A stretch of DNA of 43,364 bases, taken from a virus. The translations under genes were made by a program, and so were the position numbers. Positions 1 through 8,613 of the stretch are shown in pieces. How positions within the stretch are numbered: position 1 is the first letter of the stretch; every line of letters begins with the position of its first letter. Under the pieces are notes generated by a model. That model made no database searches and had not been told where the DNA came from. It saw nothing but the letters and a program-made list of their open reading frames with translations. The stretch is taken from positions 1 to 43,364 of IMG/VR virus record IMGVR_UViG_3300043449_002777, one strand, 5' to 3'.

Positions 1-1836
1 ATGGGAATAGCAGGAGAAAATATTGATCCCAATTGGAAGGGTAAATATAAAAATCTAAAAGAGTTTTACTCAAAAGAATATGATTCTAGGTACTTTACTT
101 TTAGTAGGTATGAACTTGAAATTGACCCAATGGAAACTTTTGAAGAAATTGAGTCATATGATGCAGCAAAACAACAAAAGGAAATGATGAAGTGTGCTTT
201 GTCATTTCCATATTTTTGTCACAAGTATGTTAAAATCGCACACCCTAAAAGAGGTTTGTTGCCTTTTGTTCTTTACAATTATCAGCGACGTTGTGTTCAA
301 GAATATGAAAGCAACCGATTCAATATTATTTCAAAGTTTCGTCAGGGTGGTTTAACAACAGTCACGGTTTTGTGGTGCATGTGGAGATGCATGTTTAAGC
401 TTGATGAAACCATCATGGTTCTCTCAAAGTCTGACCGTGAAGCTATTGCGGCAGGCGAAAATGTTAAAAGAGCTTTGGCTGAACTCCCCGCTTGGCTCAG
501 ACCTGAGATGGACAAAAATAATGACCACCAGAAACTATTCACAGAAACTGGTTGTAAGTTATTTTTCTATACTCCTGAAGCTGCTCGTGGTCGCTCTATC
601 ACATATTTGGTATTGGACGAAGCAGCGTTTATTCCGCAAATGGACAAATATTGGAAAGCTATGTTTCCCACTATCAGCACGGGTGGTCACTGCATAACAA
701 TTTCCACGGTCAATGGCGTTGGTAACTGGTACTATGACATTTATCAAGAAGCTAAAAAGAAACAAAACGACTTCAATGTAATTGAATTAGATTATTGGGA
801 GCACCCAGAATACAACGACCCAGTATGGGTTAAAGGGACAAGAGCACAATTGGGAGAAAAAGGCTGGCTTCAGGAAGTTATGCGTGACTTCCTCGGTGCT
901 GGTGAGTCATATATTCCTACAGATATTGTCGTTGATTTAGATTTAGTTACTCAACAAATAGAGCCGCTTCGTATGTTGTTCCCACAATGGAACAACCTTG
1001 ATGAGGCTCGTGAACAACGAATTATAGATATGGAGAAGTGGGTACGTGGTGCCTTACATGTTTGGCGTGAACCTATTGATGGCCGTGAATACATCATGGG
1101 AATTGACTGTGCGGCTGGATTAGGTGGTGACAACGATAATAGCGTTATTCAAGTTATAGATGCGGTAACGTGTGAACAAGTTGCAGAGTTTTATTCAAAC
1201 ATGTGTCCGCCTTATAACTTTTCACAAATAGTTTCCATGATAGGAAGGCTGTATAACAACGCCATGATCGTGGTTGAAGATAATGGTGGTTATGGGACTA
1301 GTGTTTTGGATAAGCTTCAACATGATTTCTTTTATGAAAATTTGTTTGAGGCGTCTCAAGGCACGAGCAAAAACCCTAAGCCCGGAATTAAAACCACACA
1401 TAGCAACCGACCGAAGTTTTTAGAGTTGATACAAACACGTTTAATCAATAAAAGTATGGCAATTCGCTCACGAAGATTAGTCAAAGAACTAAAAGGCTTC
1501 GTTTGGAACTCTGCTACGAAAAGAGCAGAAGCATCTAAAGGCTTTCACGATGACGCAATTATGGCATTGTGTTTAGCTTTGTATGCAAGGGAAACCAATC
1601 AACGAGGCGGTCCTATTGGCTTGGGTGGCATGGAAGATGATAAGTATACTGAATCTTATAAAGCTGAAATTTATGATGAAATAAAACGAGAGCTAGCTAA
1701 AGATTCCCCTGATGAATGGATGGACCCTGATGATGCGGATTTATTGGGCGGAATCGGGAGAGATGAACTTTCTCCTGCAATCATGTATGGAATAAAAAGA
1801 CAAAATGACGGCCTTCTCAAAGAATTTGGGTGGTGA
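1..1836 (+). CDS. terL: Terminase large subunit (gp17-like packaging ATPase/nuclease)
   Basis: ATP-driven DNA packaging motor with headful nuclease, acting at the portal vertex of the prohead. The N-terminal ATPase has a variant Walker A at about residues 112-120 (KFRQGGLTT, lysine at the front of the loop and Leu118 where the usual GK lysine sits), a Walker B at 202-208 (YLVLDEA) and a TISTVNG coupling segment near 235. The C-terminal RNase H-like nuclease has acidic residues at D369 (MGID), E426/D427 (VVEDN) and D517/D518 (HDD). At 611 residues it has the length of the T4 family. The window opens exactly on an ATG, so an upstream start cannot be excluded. The end overlaps the next gene. The family call is very secure. 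Confidence 0.96.
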   Translation: MGIAGENIDPNWKGKYKNLKEFYSKEYDSRYFTFSRYELEIDPMETFEEIESYDAAKQQKEMMKCALSFPYFCHKYVKIAHPKRGLLPFVLYNYQRRCVQEYESNRFNIISKFRQGGLTTVTVLWCMWRCMFKLDETIMVLSKSDREAIAAGENVKRALAELPAWLRPEMDKNNDHQKLFTETGCKLFFYTPEAARGRSITYLVLDEAAFIPQMDKYWKAMFPTISTGGHCITISTVNGVGNWYYDIYQEAKKKQNDFNVIELDYWEHPEYNDPVWVKGTRAQLGEKGWLQEVMRDFLGAGESYIPTDIVVDLDLVTQQIEPLRMLFPQWNNLDEAREQRIIDMEKWVRGALHVWREPIDGREYIMGIDCAAGLGGDNDNSVIQVIDAVTCEQVAEFYSNMCPPYNFSQIVSMIGRLYNNAMIVVEDNGGYGTSVLDKLQHDFFYENLFEASQGTSKNPKPGIKTTHSNRPKFLELIQTRLINKSMAIRSRRLVKELKGFVWNSATKRAEASKGFHDDAIMALCLALYARETNQRGGPIGLGGMEDDKYTESYKAEIYDEIKRELAKDSPDEWMDPDDADLLGGIGRDELSPAIMYGIKRQNDGLLKEFGW

Positions 1837-2224
1837 AGTGAATAAAATTGGCGAAATTCAAAAACTTACAGGATTAGCAGAAAATCTTTTGCGAAAATCG
1901 ACAAACCTGCCAGATGATAAGCACATGTCAGAAGCTCGTTTTCACCTGCGTCAAGCTATTAAGTGTTTAGAAGAAGCTGGCTCTTCACGCTCTAAAAAAC
2001 AAGCTAAGTCAACGCAATTTGAATCTTGGTGGGGAAATGTAGTATCTGGCACGGCAAAAATGTCACAAAGTCCAGTATCCAATCAAGCGTACACAAGAAG
2101 TCTTAATGTATTGCAAAGCATGATAAATCAAGAAGAAAGTAAAATTACGGATATAGAAACACAAATTTCCAATACACAAAAAGTATCTATAGAGAGAAAT
2201 TCAGAGGACGTTTTGTTTGATTAA
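1805..2224 (+). CDS. Hypothetical protein downstream of terminase
   Basis: Not recognised. It is a small, mostly helical, charged protein of about 130-139 residues with many Lys, Glu and Gln and no Cys motifs or membrane segment. The ATG at 1805 overlaps the terminase gene by 32 bases. A GTG at 1838, just after the terminase stop and behind a GGTGG stretch, is an equally good start and would give 128 residues. Close coupling to terL suggests co-translation and a head or packaging role, but this is inferred from position only. Confidence 0.7.
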   Translation: MTAFSKNLGGEVNKIGEIQKLTGLAENLLRKSTNLPDDKHMSEARFHLRQAIKCLEEAGSSRSKKQAKSTQFESWWGNVVSGTAKMSQSPVSNQAYTRSLNVLQSMINQEESKITDIETQISNTQKVSIERNSEDVLFD

Positions 2225-2273
2225 AAATTAAAATTTCAAAGATATATAAAGAAAAATCTCAGTGAGGCATAAA

Positions 2274-3461
2274 ATGACGTACACAAAATTTGGAACATTT
2301 CTTGAAAGAAAAAATGTTCAAACCATGAACGTAAATGTTGATAGAATAGTTGAATCAATAATTGAATCTAATATTCCATTTGAAACATTTTACACAGAAT
2401 GTTTATTGCCAATTTTGACTGAATCACAAACTGAAGATCCTAACGAGCTTCTATCGGAAGTGGAAAGTTGGTTCCAAAGAAACATGCCAACATTTTCTAG
2501 AATGTTCGGTGGCTCAAAACAAGAAGCTCCAGCAGCCCCAAATCCTGAAGAAGAAGCTGCTGCAAAAAACCAAGCTTTTAATCAAAAACATAGTAATACT
2601 TTTGATAAAATCAAAAATATGTTTATTAATGGGTTGAAAAAAGCTGCAACTGAGATGCAAGGAAATGTTTCACGATATCCAAATGCTAAAATGTTAGTTA
2701 CTGCAATTCAAGCTCTTGTACAAAATGCAGCTAAGGCAACTCAAGGATATCAATTCAAACAAGGTTCCTCTGATGGATTTTATGATAAATTCCAAGCAAA
2801 TCAAGCTCAAGCAGGACAACAGAAAGCAATTCTCGGAGCACTGCAATCTGGAAATGCTCAAGCCTTATTAAAAATGCCTGATGACCAAATCATAAAAGCT
2901 GTTGAACAACAGCCGCAAATGAGACAACAATTGACGCAACTTGCTAAAAGCATCAATCAGCAAATTCAAGGAGCATCTGATCCGGCTCAAAAAGCTAATT
3001 TGCAAAGTCAGCTTCGTCGAGTTATGAATTTAACCAAATTTGGCATGGGTTCTGAATTTGTGCAGAGTGCAGCCAAGGGACAGACTCAACGTGATCAATT
3101 AACAAAGATGACAAATGATAGAGCGGCTCAAGCTCAAGCCCAAGCCAAAGCAAATGCTGAAGCCAAAGAAAGACAGGCATTTGATGATCAAATGTTCGAT
3201 CAGTTAATGAAAAATCCAAACCCTGAAAGAAGACCAAAAACTGAAGAAGAATTACAATTTGAACTTGATCGCCTTTGGAAGTTAGAACAGAAAAAACGTG
3301 CAAGAACCGCAGCGGGCAGCACATCAGTTACTGGTGGACCACAACCAATCCCATCACCTAGCGGAGCTTCATCTCCAGTAACCATGAATAAAGAAAGCAC
3401 AAGTCATCAAGATGATTTGTTGATTGAATCTTTAATTCGATGCACCGGCAATAGAAAGTAA
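2274..3461 (+). CDS. Gln/Ala-rich putative head protein with capsid-targeting-like N-terminus
   Basis: Not recognised by family. I chose the ATG at 2274, which has a GAGG ribosome site about 6 bases upstream; an in-frame GTG at 2262 overlaps that site. The N-terminus (MTYTKFGTFLERKN) fits the F-x-x-F-[LI]-E pattern shared by several proteins here and resembling the T4 capsid-targeting sequence. The middle (about 90-300) is rich in Ala and Gln with long helical stretches (repeated QAQA and KAAT-like runs). The C-terminus has a Ser/Gly/Pro linker before a short DDLLIESLIR helix. It sits between terminase and portal and ends at a strong terminator. A scaffold or internal head protein is plausible but inferred. 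Confidence 0.8.
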   Translation: MTYTKFGTFLERKNVQTMNVNVDRIVESIIESNIPFETFYTECLLPILTESQTEDPNELLSEVESWFQRNMPTFSRMFGGSKQEAPAAPNPEEEAAAKNQAFNQKHSNTFDKIKNMFINGLKKAATEMQGNVSRYPNAKMLVTAIQALVQNAAKATQGYQFKQGSSDGFYDKFQANQAQAGQQKAILGALQSGNAQALLKMPDDQIIKAVEQQPQMRQQLTQLAKSINQQIQGASDPAQKANLQSQLRRVMNLTKFGMGSEFVQSAAKGQTQRDQLTKMTNDRAAQAQAQAKANAEAKERQAFDDQMFDQLMKNPNPERRPKTEEELQFELDRLWKLEQKKRARTAAGSTSVTGGPQPIPSPSGASSPVTMNKESTSHQDDLLIESLIRCTGNRK

Positions 3462-3474
3462 AGGATATTTGACT

Positions 3475-3504
3475 AAAAGCCCAGCAGAAATGCTGGGCTT
3501 TTTT
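3475..3504 (+). terminator. Rho-independent terminator after the Gln/Ala-rich gene
   Basis: Perfect 12-base stem AAAAGCCCAGCA / TGCTGGGCTTTT closed by a GAAA tetraloop and followed by T residues. It starts 13 bases after the stop at 3461 and should end the terminase transcript. Confidence 0.92.
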
Positions 3505-3516
3505 CATTTATATGAT

Positions 3517-4035
3517 ATGTTGAATGTAAAGTATGATTTTTCTTGTGTGCATATAGATTTGCCCTTGAATCTCTCCAACGAAATCATCCTGTGGGGAAGC
3601 AAATATGTTACTGATGAAGACATATATGTTTCACAAAAAGATCCCACTTTTGGCAGAGAAGATGAAATACATGCCACGATCTTGTATGGGATTCATGGTG
3701 AATCTGCCGAAGAAGTTACAAATCTATTGAAAGGCATAGGCCCAATTAAAGCCAATTTAGGCAAGTTGAATGTATTTACTAACCCATATTATTTCGACGT
3801 GGTAATGATTGATGTCATCAGTGAAGATTTGTGCAATCTAAATAAACTTCTATCTGAAAATATTAAGCACACAAATAAGTATGGAGCATATAAGCCACAC
3901 GTAACGATTGCATATGTCAAAAAGAATAAAGGTTGGAAATATTTAGGAATCAGTAAATTTCAAGGAATGCAATTTACTTGTGATCAATGTGTGTTTTCAT
4001 CCAAAGATGGCAGCAAGTATCGTTTCTCTCTCTAA
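3517..4035 (+). CDS. 2H phosphoesterase / 2'-5' RNA ligase-like protein (possible Acb1-type anti-CBASS enzyme)
   Basis: Two H-x-T motifs mark the 2H phosphoesterase fold: H52-A-T54 (HATILYG) and H128-V-T130 (PHVTIAYV), 76 residues apart in a protein of 172. 2H enzymes act on 2'-5' or cyclic phosphodiesters. In phages this fold includes the anti-CBASS nuclease Acb1 (T4 57B), which cleaves cyclic-oligonucleotide signals, as well as RNA-repair enzymes; I cannot tell which applies. I placed the start at 3517 because the upstream in-frame start lies inside the terminator hairpin; no good ribosome site is visible, so the start is uncertain. Its end overlaps the convergent gene by 39 bases. Confidence 0.8.
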   Translation: MLNVKYDFSCVHIDLPLNLSNEIILWGSKYVTDEDIYVSQKDPTFGREDEIHATILYGIHGESAEEVTNLLKGIGPIKANLGKLNVFTNPYYFDVVMIDVISEDLCNLNKLLSENIKHTNKYGAYKPHVTIAYVKKNKGWKYLGISKFQGMQFTCDQCVFSSKDGSKYRFSL

Positions 4036-4437
4036 CGGTGGGTTCCACAAAGAACCGGGATTTCTTTTATAATATTGCTTCATGCCCTCCAATCTAACAC
4101 TCCAATAATCTTCAGCTTGAAATCTTCCGTACTTATGAAGATTAACTAAATCATCAACAACCTCTTCAAATGGTGTTGCCCAAAAAATAAATTGATAATG
4201 TTCGCACAATCTTTTCATAGTAAAATCTTTATTATGAAAAATTACATCAACATATTTTGCAGCAGAACTAGGCCATTTATGAGGATTTTGGCGTAAAAGC
4301 TTGACATCATCAGGGTGACTGTAATTTTGACCAGTTTGATAAACCTGAAGGTAAGGACACTCTTCTAGGACGGTGGCGAGTTTTTCCCAGCCAGATGCAA
4401 GATGAGTCATTAGAAACAAAGTGTTTTTCATATTCAT
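3997..4437 (-). CDS. Hypothetical protein, possibly sulfotransferase-like
   Basis: About 146 residues from Met at 4437; a second Met two codons later is equally possible, and the open frame continues upstream to 4521. The start LFLMTHLASGWEKL looks like a beta-strand plus loop plus helix and faintly recalls a sulfotransferase PAPS-binding loop, followed by FWATPFEEVVDDLVNLHKYGRF and a Trp/Tyr-rich end. That resemblance is weak and no catalytic residue can be assigned. The gene is antisense between the 2H gene and the portal gene. Confidence 0.6.
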   Translation of the reverse strand: MNMKNTLFLMTHLASGWEKLATVLEECPYLQVYQTGQNYSHPDDVKLLRQNPHKWPSSAAKYVDVIFHNKDFTMKRLCEHYQFIFWATPFEEVVDDLVNLHKYGRFQAEDYWSVRLEGMKQYYKRNPGSLWNPPLERETILAAIFG

Positions 4438-4523
4438 ATAGAAGTTAGGCAAACACAAAAATGACACAGACCTAATAACTAAATCAGGTATATTTGAATT
4501 GAAACAAAGCCAAGGGAGCAATT

Positions 4524-7082
4524 ATGGCATGGTGGGACTTTTTTAAGGTCTTTACATACGCATTTACAGACGATCCATTATCACGGCAAAATCGTCGTGA
4601 CTTTACCGGTGCCGGTGTTTCGCAAGTTGATGCTATTCCAGACATCCGAGCAGGAAACGAAGGCGTTTCGGGCGGAGCCGGTACAGGCTCTATTCGTCTA
4701 CGTGACACAAATGACTTTGTTGATTTATCAACGGTTACAAATCGTATTCATCGATATAAAGAATACGAAAGACTTCGTAATATGGCCGAAATAGAAATGG
4801 CCATGACAGTCTTTGCTGACGAAACTTGCTTCTCTGGAGACACCAAGGTCATGACTCCTCATGGCCCAAGAACTTTGAAAGATTTGTCAGAAAAAGAAAA
4901 AGACAAATTCTTAGTGTATTGTTACGATTTTGGTAAAGGCGATTACACTCTGGGTTGGGCATATGCCGCAAGAAAAACTAAACGTGCTCAGACTATTCGT
5001 GTGATCCTAGATAATGGCGATCACTTTATTTGCACTCCCGATCACCGTATTTTGACCGCCGATGGCAATTGGAAACAAGCTGGACAATTCTCAACGGGCG
5101 ATGAATTGATGCCCTTCTATCGAATTCCTGCAAATAGCGATTTAAGTAAAAGCAAAACCGCACAATTTCCTCGCATATACACTAAGACACATGGATGGAT
5201 TCATGAACGTCAGTTTGTTGATGAATGGCGTACAGGAAAAGTGCCAGAAGAACTAAAAGCAGTTAATCGTTACTGTCGTATGATTTCAGAAGGTTTAAAT
5301 GTAAGACAAATTAGCAAACTCACTGGAAACGATTTTGCGACTGTTAGAAATCGCATGAAGAAACATGGTTTTTCTAACAAAGAACTAAAATGGCTTGGAT
5401 CAAAATCCAAAACCCGTCGAGTGGTAGCTGTGCTTCCTCATGAAGAAATGGATGTGTACGATTTAAGTGTTGAAAAACACCATAATTTTGCAACCGAATG
5501 GGGAATCGCCCATAATTGTCAAAAAGATGATGATGGAAGAGTCTTTTCTATCCATACAAAAAACCAAGATGTAAAAGAAGAACTAGAGTTCCTTTTGTTT
5601 CATCGCAAAATGCTAAATTTTGATCAAAAGAAAGTATGGAATCTTTCCAAGTTGTTGTTTATTTATGGAGATTTCTTTTACGAGGTTGTCATCAATTTAG
5701 ACAATCCATCTGATGGCATTTGTAATTTGGTTCCTTTGCCTGCTGACTCAATGTACCGCATGGAAACAACTAAAGGAAAACTTGTTGAATTTCAACAATC
5801 AAAAGAAGGACCGGATTATCAAAGTCTTTCTCGTGTTGAAGTCACGCAAGCAACTGATGCAGATTTACAACAAGCCACAGCTATTAGATTTGCTCCTGAA
5901 CAGATTGTTCACATCCGAATTGGCGATGATAGGAAAACATTCTATCCATATGGAGTCTCTCTTATTGAAGCCGCTCGTGGACCAGCACACCAATTAAGGT
6001 TGATGGAAGATGCAATGGTCGTGTATCGACTTACTAGAGCACCAGAACGTCGTGTATTCTACATTGATGTTCAACAAATGCCGCCCTACAAGGCAGAGGC
6101 TTTCATTGAAAGAATGAAAGATCAATTTCGTAAGAAGAAAGTGCCATCGGCAGGTAAGGCTCCGGGGGCATCTTCGGTTGAGGAAAGATGGCAAGCTCCA
6201 GCGGCTGATGAAGATTTTTGGATTCCAATTCGTCCAAATGCAAATACCCGTGTAGAAACTTTGCCGGGTGCTCAAAATTTGGGAGAAGTAGATGACACTC
6301 TGTACTTCCGCAACAAATTGTTTACTGCCTTGAATTTCCCAAGAAATTATTTCAACAATGAAGATGCAGCCAGCACAAGAATAGCTTTATCTGCTCAAGA
6401 TGTGAAATTTGCCAGAATGATCGAAAGGCTACAAAGCCATATCGAAGATGCGTTTTGGGAAATTTGTGATAGACACTTAAGACTTCTTGGGTATCCTGAA
6501 GAAGCATACGAAGATTTGGTGGTCAAAATGACTCCTCCGAGTGATTGGAGAGAGTTAACTCGTGCAGAAGTGGTCACAAACAGATTGAACAATGCGTCCA
6601 ATTTAAAGGGCTCTCAATTGATGTCTGATTACGACATCATGACAAAGTGGCTCAAATATTCAGACGAAGAAGCAAAAAATATGTTGGCTCGTTTGAAGAT
6701 GCAAAAACTTGAAGACCTGAAACTGCAAATCATTGCACAAAACCCAGCACTCCTTGGTGTTGGTTTACCCGGTGCAAATGAAACAGAAGTTGGTACAGAA
6801 CCGGGTGGACCCAATCCTATGTTGGCACCCGGTGGTGAACCTCAAGTCTCACCTGCTGGTCCTGAGGCTGCTCAAGGAATCCCAGCGGGAGCAACAGGAA
6901 TGCGAAAATATATGGATGATGAACAGCAACAGGCACCTCAAGGGCAAGAGCCACAGGTTGCTGGTAGTGGAAACGCTTTACCTGAACCATCTGAAGAAGA
7001 TATCAAAAAATACGATCTCGATATTCAAGATTATGAAAAAGAGATGGATGAAGAAGAGATTGATCAAAGTGAGGAATCATGA
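4524..7082 (+). CDS. gp20: Portal protein (gp20-like) interrupted by an intein
   Basis: The dodecameric portal is the head vertex through which DNA is packaged and ejected. The 852-residue product contains a 230-residue intein (residues 102-331). The spliced portal would be about 622 residues, somewhat longer than T4 gp20 (524). Portal hallmarks include the YKEYERLRNMAEIEMAM helix, the IYGDFFYEV segment, the MPPYKAEAFIERMK region and the NFPRNYFNNEDA motif. The C-terminal 80 residues are Pro/Gly/Gln-rich with an acidic end. The start follows an AGGGAG site. The stop overlaps the ATG of the next gene. Position between terminase and prohead protease agrees with a T4-type head module. Confidence 0.95.
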   Translation: MAWWDFFKVFTYAFTDDPLSRQNRRDFTGAGVSQVDAIPDIRAGNEGVSGGAGTGSIRLRDTNDFVDLSTVTNRIHRYKEYERLRNMAEIEMAMTVFADETCFSGDTKVMTPHGPRTLKDLSEKEKDKFLVYCYDFGKGDYTLGWAYAARKTKRAQTIRVILDNGDHFICTPDHRILTADGNWKQAGQFSTGDELMPFYRIPANSDLSKSKTAQFPRIYTKTHGWIHERQFVDEWRTGKVPEELKAVNRYCRMISEGLNVRQISKLTGNDFATVRNRMKKHGFSNKELKWLGSKSKTRRVVAVLPHEEMDVYDLSVEKHHNFATEWGIAHNCQKDDDGRVFSIHTKNQDVKEELEFLLFHRKMLNFDQKKVWNLSKLLFIYGDFFYEVVINLDNPSDGICNLVPLPADSMYRMETTKGKLVEFQQSKEGPDYQSLSRVEVTQATDADLQQATAIRFAPEQIVHIRIGDDRKTFYPYGVSLIEAARGPAHQLRLMEDAMVVYRLTRAPERRVFYIDVQQMPPYKAEAFIERMKDQFRKKKVPSAGKAPGASSVEERWQAPAADEDFWIPIRPNANTRVETLPGAQNLGEVDDTLYFRNKLFTALNFPRNYFNNEDAASTRIALSAQDVKFARMIERLQSHIEDAFWEICDRHLRLLGYPEEAYEDLVVKMTPPSDWRELTRAEVVTNRLNNASNLKGSQLMSDYDIMTKWLKYSDEEAKNMLARLKMQKLEDLKLQIIAQNPALLGVGLPGANETEVGTEPGGPNPMLAPGGEPQVSPAGPEAAQGIPAGATGMRKYMDDEQQQAPQGQEPQVAGSGNALPEPSEEDIKKYDLDIQDYEKEMDEEEIDQSEES
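4827..5516 (+). mobile_element. Intein in the portal protein, with helix-turn-helix insert but no homing nuclease core
   Basis: In-frame protein-splicing element of 230 residues, from Cys102 to Asn331, with Cys332 as first C-extein residue. Block A is CFSGDTKVMTPHG. Block B is TPDH (T171, H174) followed by RILTADG. Block F is MDVYDLSVEKHHNF, and the junction is His330-Asn331|Cys332 (AHN-C). All residues for canonical class 1 splicing are present. Between blocks B and F lies about 100 residues with no LAGLIDADG or HNH core. It contains a segment of the form MISEGLNVRQISKLTG...VRNRMKKHG that reads as a helix-turn-helix, perhaps the DNA-binding remnant of a lost endonuclease. The insertion splits a conserved ADET/CQKDDDGR region. 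Confidence 0.93.
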
Positions 7083-7324
7083 CAAATAAAGCTATTCTTG
7101 ATCTTCCCAAAAGTGCTTTCAAAAACAAACAAAAGATTGAGCAATCTAAAGTTTGTGGTTGCTATCATTGTGCAACCATTTTTGATGCCTCACAGGTCGC
7201 CAAATGGACTGATCAAAGCAGCACAGCCCTCTGCCCTAACTGTAATGTAGATTCAGTAGTGGGCGATGCTGATTTTGCTCTTTCAAATGAACTATTAAAA
7301 GAAGCCCAACAATACTGGTTTTAA
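7079..7324 (+). CDS. Small zinc-ribbon protein
   Basis: An 81-residue protein whose ATG overlaps the portal stop (ATGA), implying translational coupling. It has two CxxC pairs, CGCYHC at about 27-32 and CPNC at about 52-55, which would bind one zinc, followed by a short acidic segment and a helical tail ending QQYWF. Similar small CxxC/CxxC proteins occur in many bacteria and phages without a known function. Its stop shares bases with the stop of the convergent glycosyltransferase gene. Confidence 0.85.
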   Translation: MTNKAILDLPKSAFKNKQKIEQSKVCGCYHCATIFDASQVAKWTDQSSTALCPNCNVDSVVGDADFALSNELLKEAQQYWF

Positions 7325-8076
7325 TAAAACAATCCAGAAAATACAGTGGAAGATTTCGCCCAAAGATGAATTAAATCGGGGCTTTCAACATGTTGTGCTT
7401 TATTGTTTTTGGCACATGTATACCAAGCTTCAACTCCAGTATCGAAATACTGTTGATAAAAATTGATAGTTCTTTCTTGTTTGAAAAAAGGCTTTTTTAC
7501 AAATTCAAGTTTATACAACTTTGCAAAATCAGGCTCATTTTTATGCTTAGATAAAAGACAAACATCAAAGTCAAACTTATTTGTATATTTTACATTCCAT
7601 ATTGAAGGCGTTGGATGTAAATGACCAGTAACTAGCTTCGTTCCACCCGCCATCCAAAAATTTTGGTGCATTGATTCTAGTAAATTTTTGAACCAAACAT
7701 TTCCTTTGACAATACAGTCTGGTTCTATATGTGCAAGATATTTATAACCATGATTATAAGCATAATTTATGGCAAGATTTAAACAATAGCCATGTGACAG
7801 TTTGATAGGAGTCAAAATAGTTTTTAAACGATTAACTCTCCGCAAACATCTTCTTTCTATTTCACATTGAGCAATATCTTTTTTATTAATATCACCCACC
7901 GAATTGGTGCAATTTAAAAAGCTTTTAGCACGATATTCTGCATCCTCTGATGTGGGATTATTATCAACAACAAGAATATCCACATCTGAAATGTGTTTCC
8001 GCAAAGAGCGAATACAATTTTGCGTCCATCCATTTGAATAATAAGACACGAGAACTATTAGACATTCTGAATTCAT
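7321..8076 (-). CDS. GT2-type glycosyltransferase
   Basis: A 251-residue protein with a GT-A nucleotide-sugar fold. An N-terminal VLVSYYSNGW strand is followed by the IRSLRKH helix and VDILVVDNNPTS. The metal-binding region is HIEPDCIV (variant DxD), then an acceptor domain with a conserved-looking YFDTGVEAW. Likely target is phage or host glycan, or modified DNA, but the substrate cannot be read from sequence. It is antisense between the zinc-ribbon gene (4-base stop overlap) and the next - strand gene. A second GT2 protein lies at 31551-32300 and a GT75 homologue at 37450-38397. Confidence 0.85.
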   Translation of the reverse strand: MNSECLIVLVSYYSNGWTQNCIRSLRKHISDVDILVVDNNPTSEDAEYRAKSFLNCTNSVGDINKKDIAQCEIERRCLRRVNRLKTILTPIKLSHGYCLNLAINYAYNHGYKYLAHIEPDCIVKGNVWFKNLLESMHQNFWMAGGTKLVTGHLHPTPSIWNVKYTNKFDFDVCLLSKHKNEPDFAKLYKLEFVKKPFFKQERTINFYQQYFDTGVEAWYTCAKNNKAQHVESPDLIHLWAKSSTVFSGLFY

Positions 8077-8087
8077 TACAGTATTGA

Positions 8088-8447
8088 TTATGATTCGTCG
8101 CCCATATTACTAAATCCGCTATCTGCTGAAGATGGGACTACTTCATCCACATTATTTGGATGCTTGGGCTTTTGGGTTAACTTTGGAACACTATTACGAT
8201 CAAGTTTTTTAAGCAAGTTGGCAACTTCAGCGTCACCTCTACGAGCAATTGTTTGGAAAAAATCTTGAGTTTCTTCAGGATATTTTCTTAATAGAACTTT
8301 GAATAATTCGCTTTCAGTTCGTTCTTGATCTTCAGCAAAATCTTGATCTTTATCCGAGTTATACGTGAATTTCTCTACAGGGTTGCCATTATCAGCCAAC
8401 CCCTCTTTATAACCTTTCTTCTTAAGCCAATCTTGGAACATCGACAT
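8088..8447 (-). CDS. Small protein with capsid-targeting-like N-terminus
   Basis: Starts at 8447 (MSMFQDWLKKKGYKEG) with an AGAGG ribosome site 7 bases upstream; an upstream in-frame Met at 8468 overlaps that site. About 119 residues, strongly charged and mostly helical, with no recognised domain. The F-x-x-W-L opening matches the N-terminal motif seen in several unrelated proteins of this window, though the Glu of the expected cleavage site is replaced by Lys. It sits next to the large head protein gene, divergently oriented. Confidence 0.75.
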   Translation of the reverse strand: MSMFQDWLKKKGYKEGLADNGNPVEKFTYNSDKDQDFAEDQERTESELFKVLLRKYPEETQDFFQTIARRGDAEVANLLKKLDRNSVPKLTQKPKHPNNVDEVVPSSADSGFSNMGDES

Positions 8448-8526
8448 TCTGTGCCTCTTTCTTAACAAAAATTGGGACGTTGTGCATAACTAGACTGTAG
8501 TAGGCAGCAAGTATCTATCACACTCG

Positions 8527-8555
8527 ACCCAAAATCGAGCAATTTTGGGTAAATA
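8527..8555 (+). promoter_or_regulatory. Inverted repeat followed by TAAATA motif upstream of the head operon
   Basis: Perfect 9-base inverted repeat ACCCAAAAT / ATTTTGGGT with a 6-base loop (8527-8550), running into GGTAAATA at 8548-8555, some 58 bases before the 8614 gene. An overlapping alternative stem, CTCGA with TCGAG, is also possible. The TAAATA core matches the T4 late promoter core (TATAAATA). The element could be a late promoter with an overlapping operator. The rest of the 8448-8613 gap shows only the GGAG ribosome site. Confidence 0.5.
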
Positions 8556-8613
8556 CAAGCAAAAGCTGTAGTGCTTTGGATGCCAATTAAATAAGAAGTC
8601 GAGGAGTTAAAAC

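Noticed and set aside
3469-3516. Earlier in-frame start for the 2H phosphoesterase gene
   Set aside because: It lies within a strong terminator hairpin and would add residues encoded by the stem.
7315-7330. Palindrome GTTTTAATAAAAC at the convergent stops
   Set aside because: Too short and AT-rich for a terminator; explained by the two overlapping stop codons.
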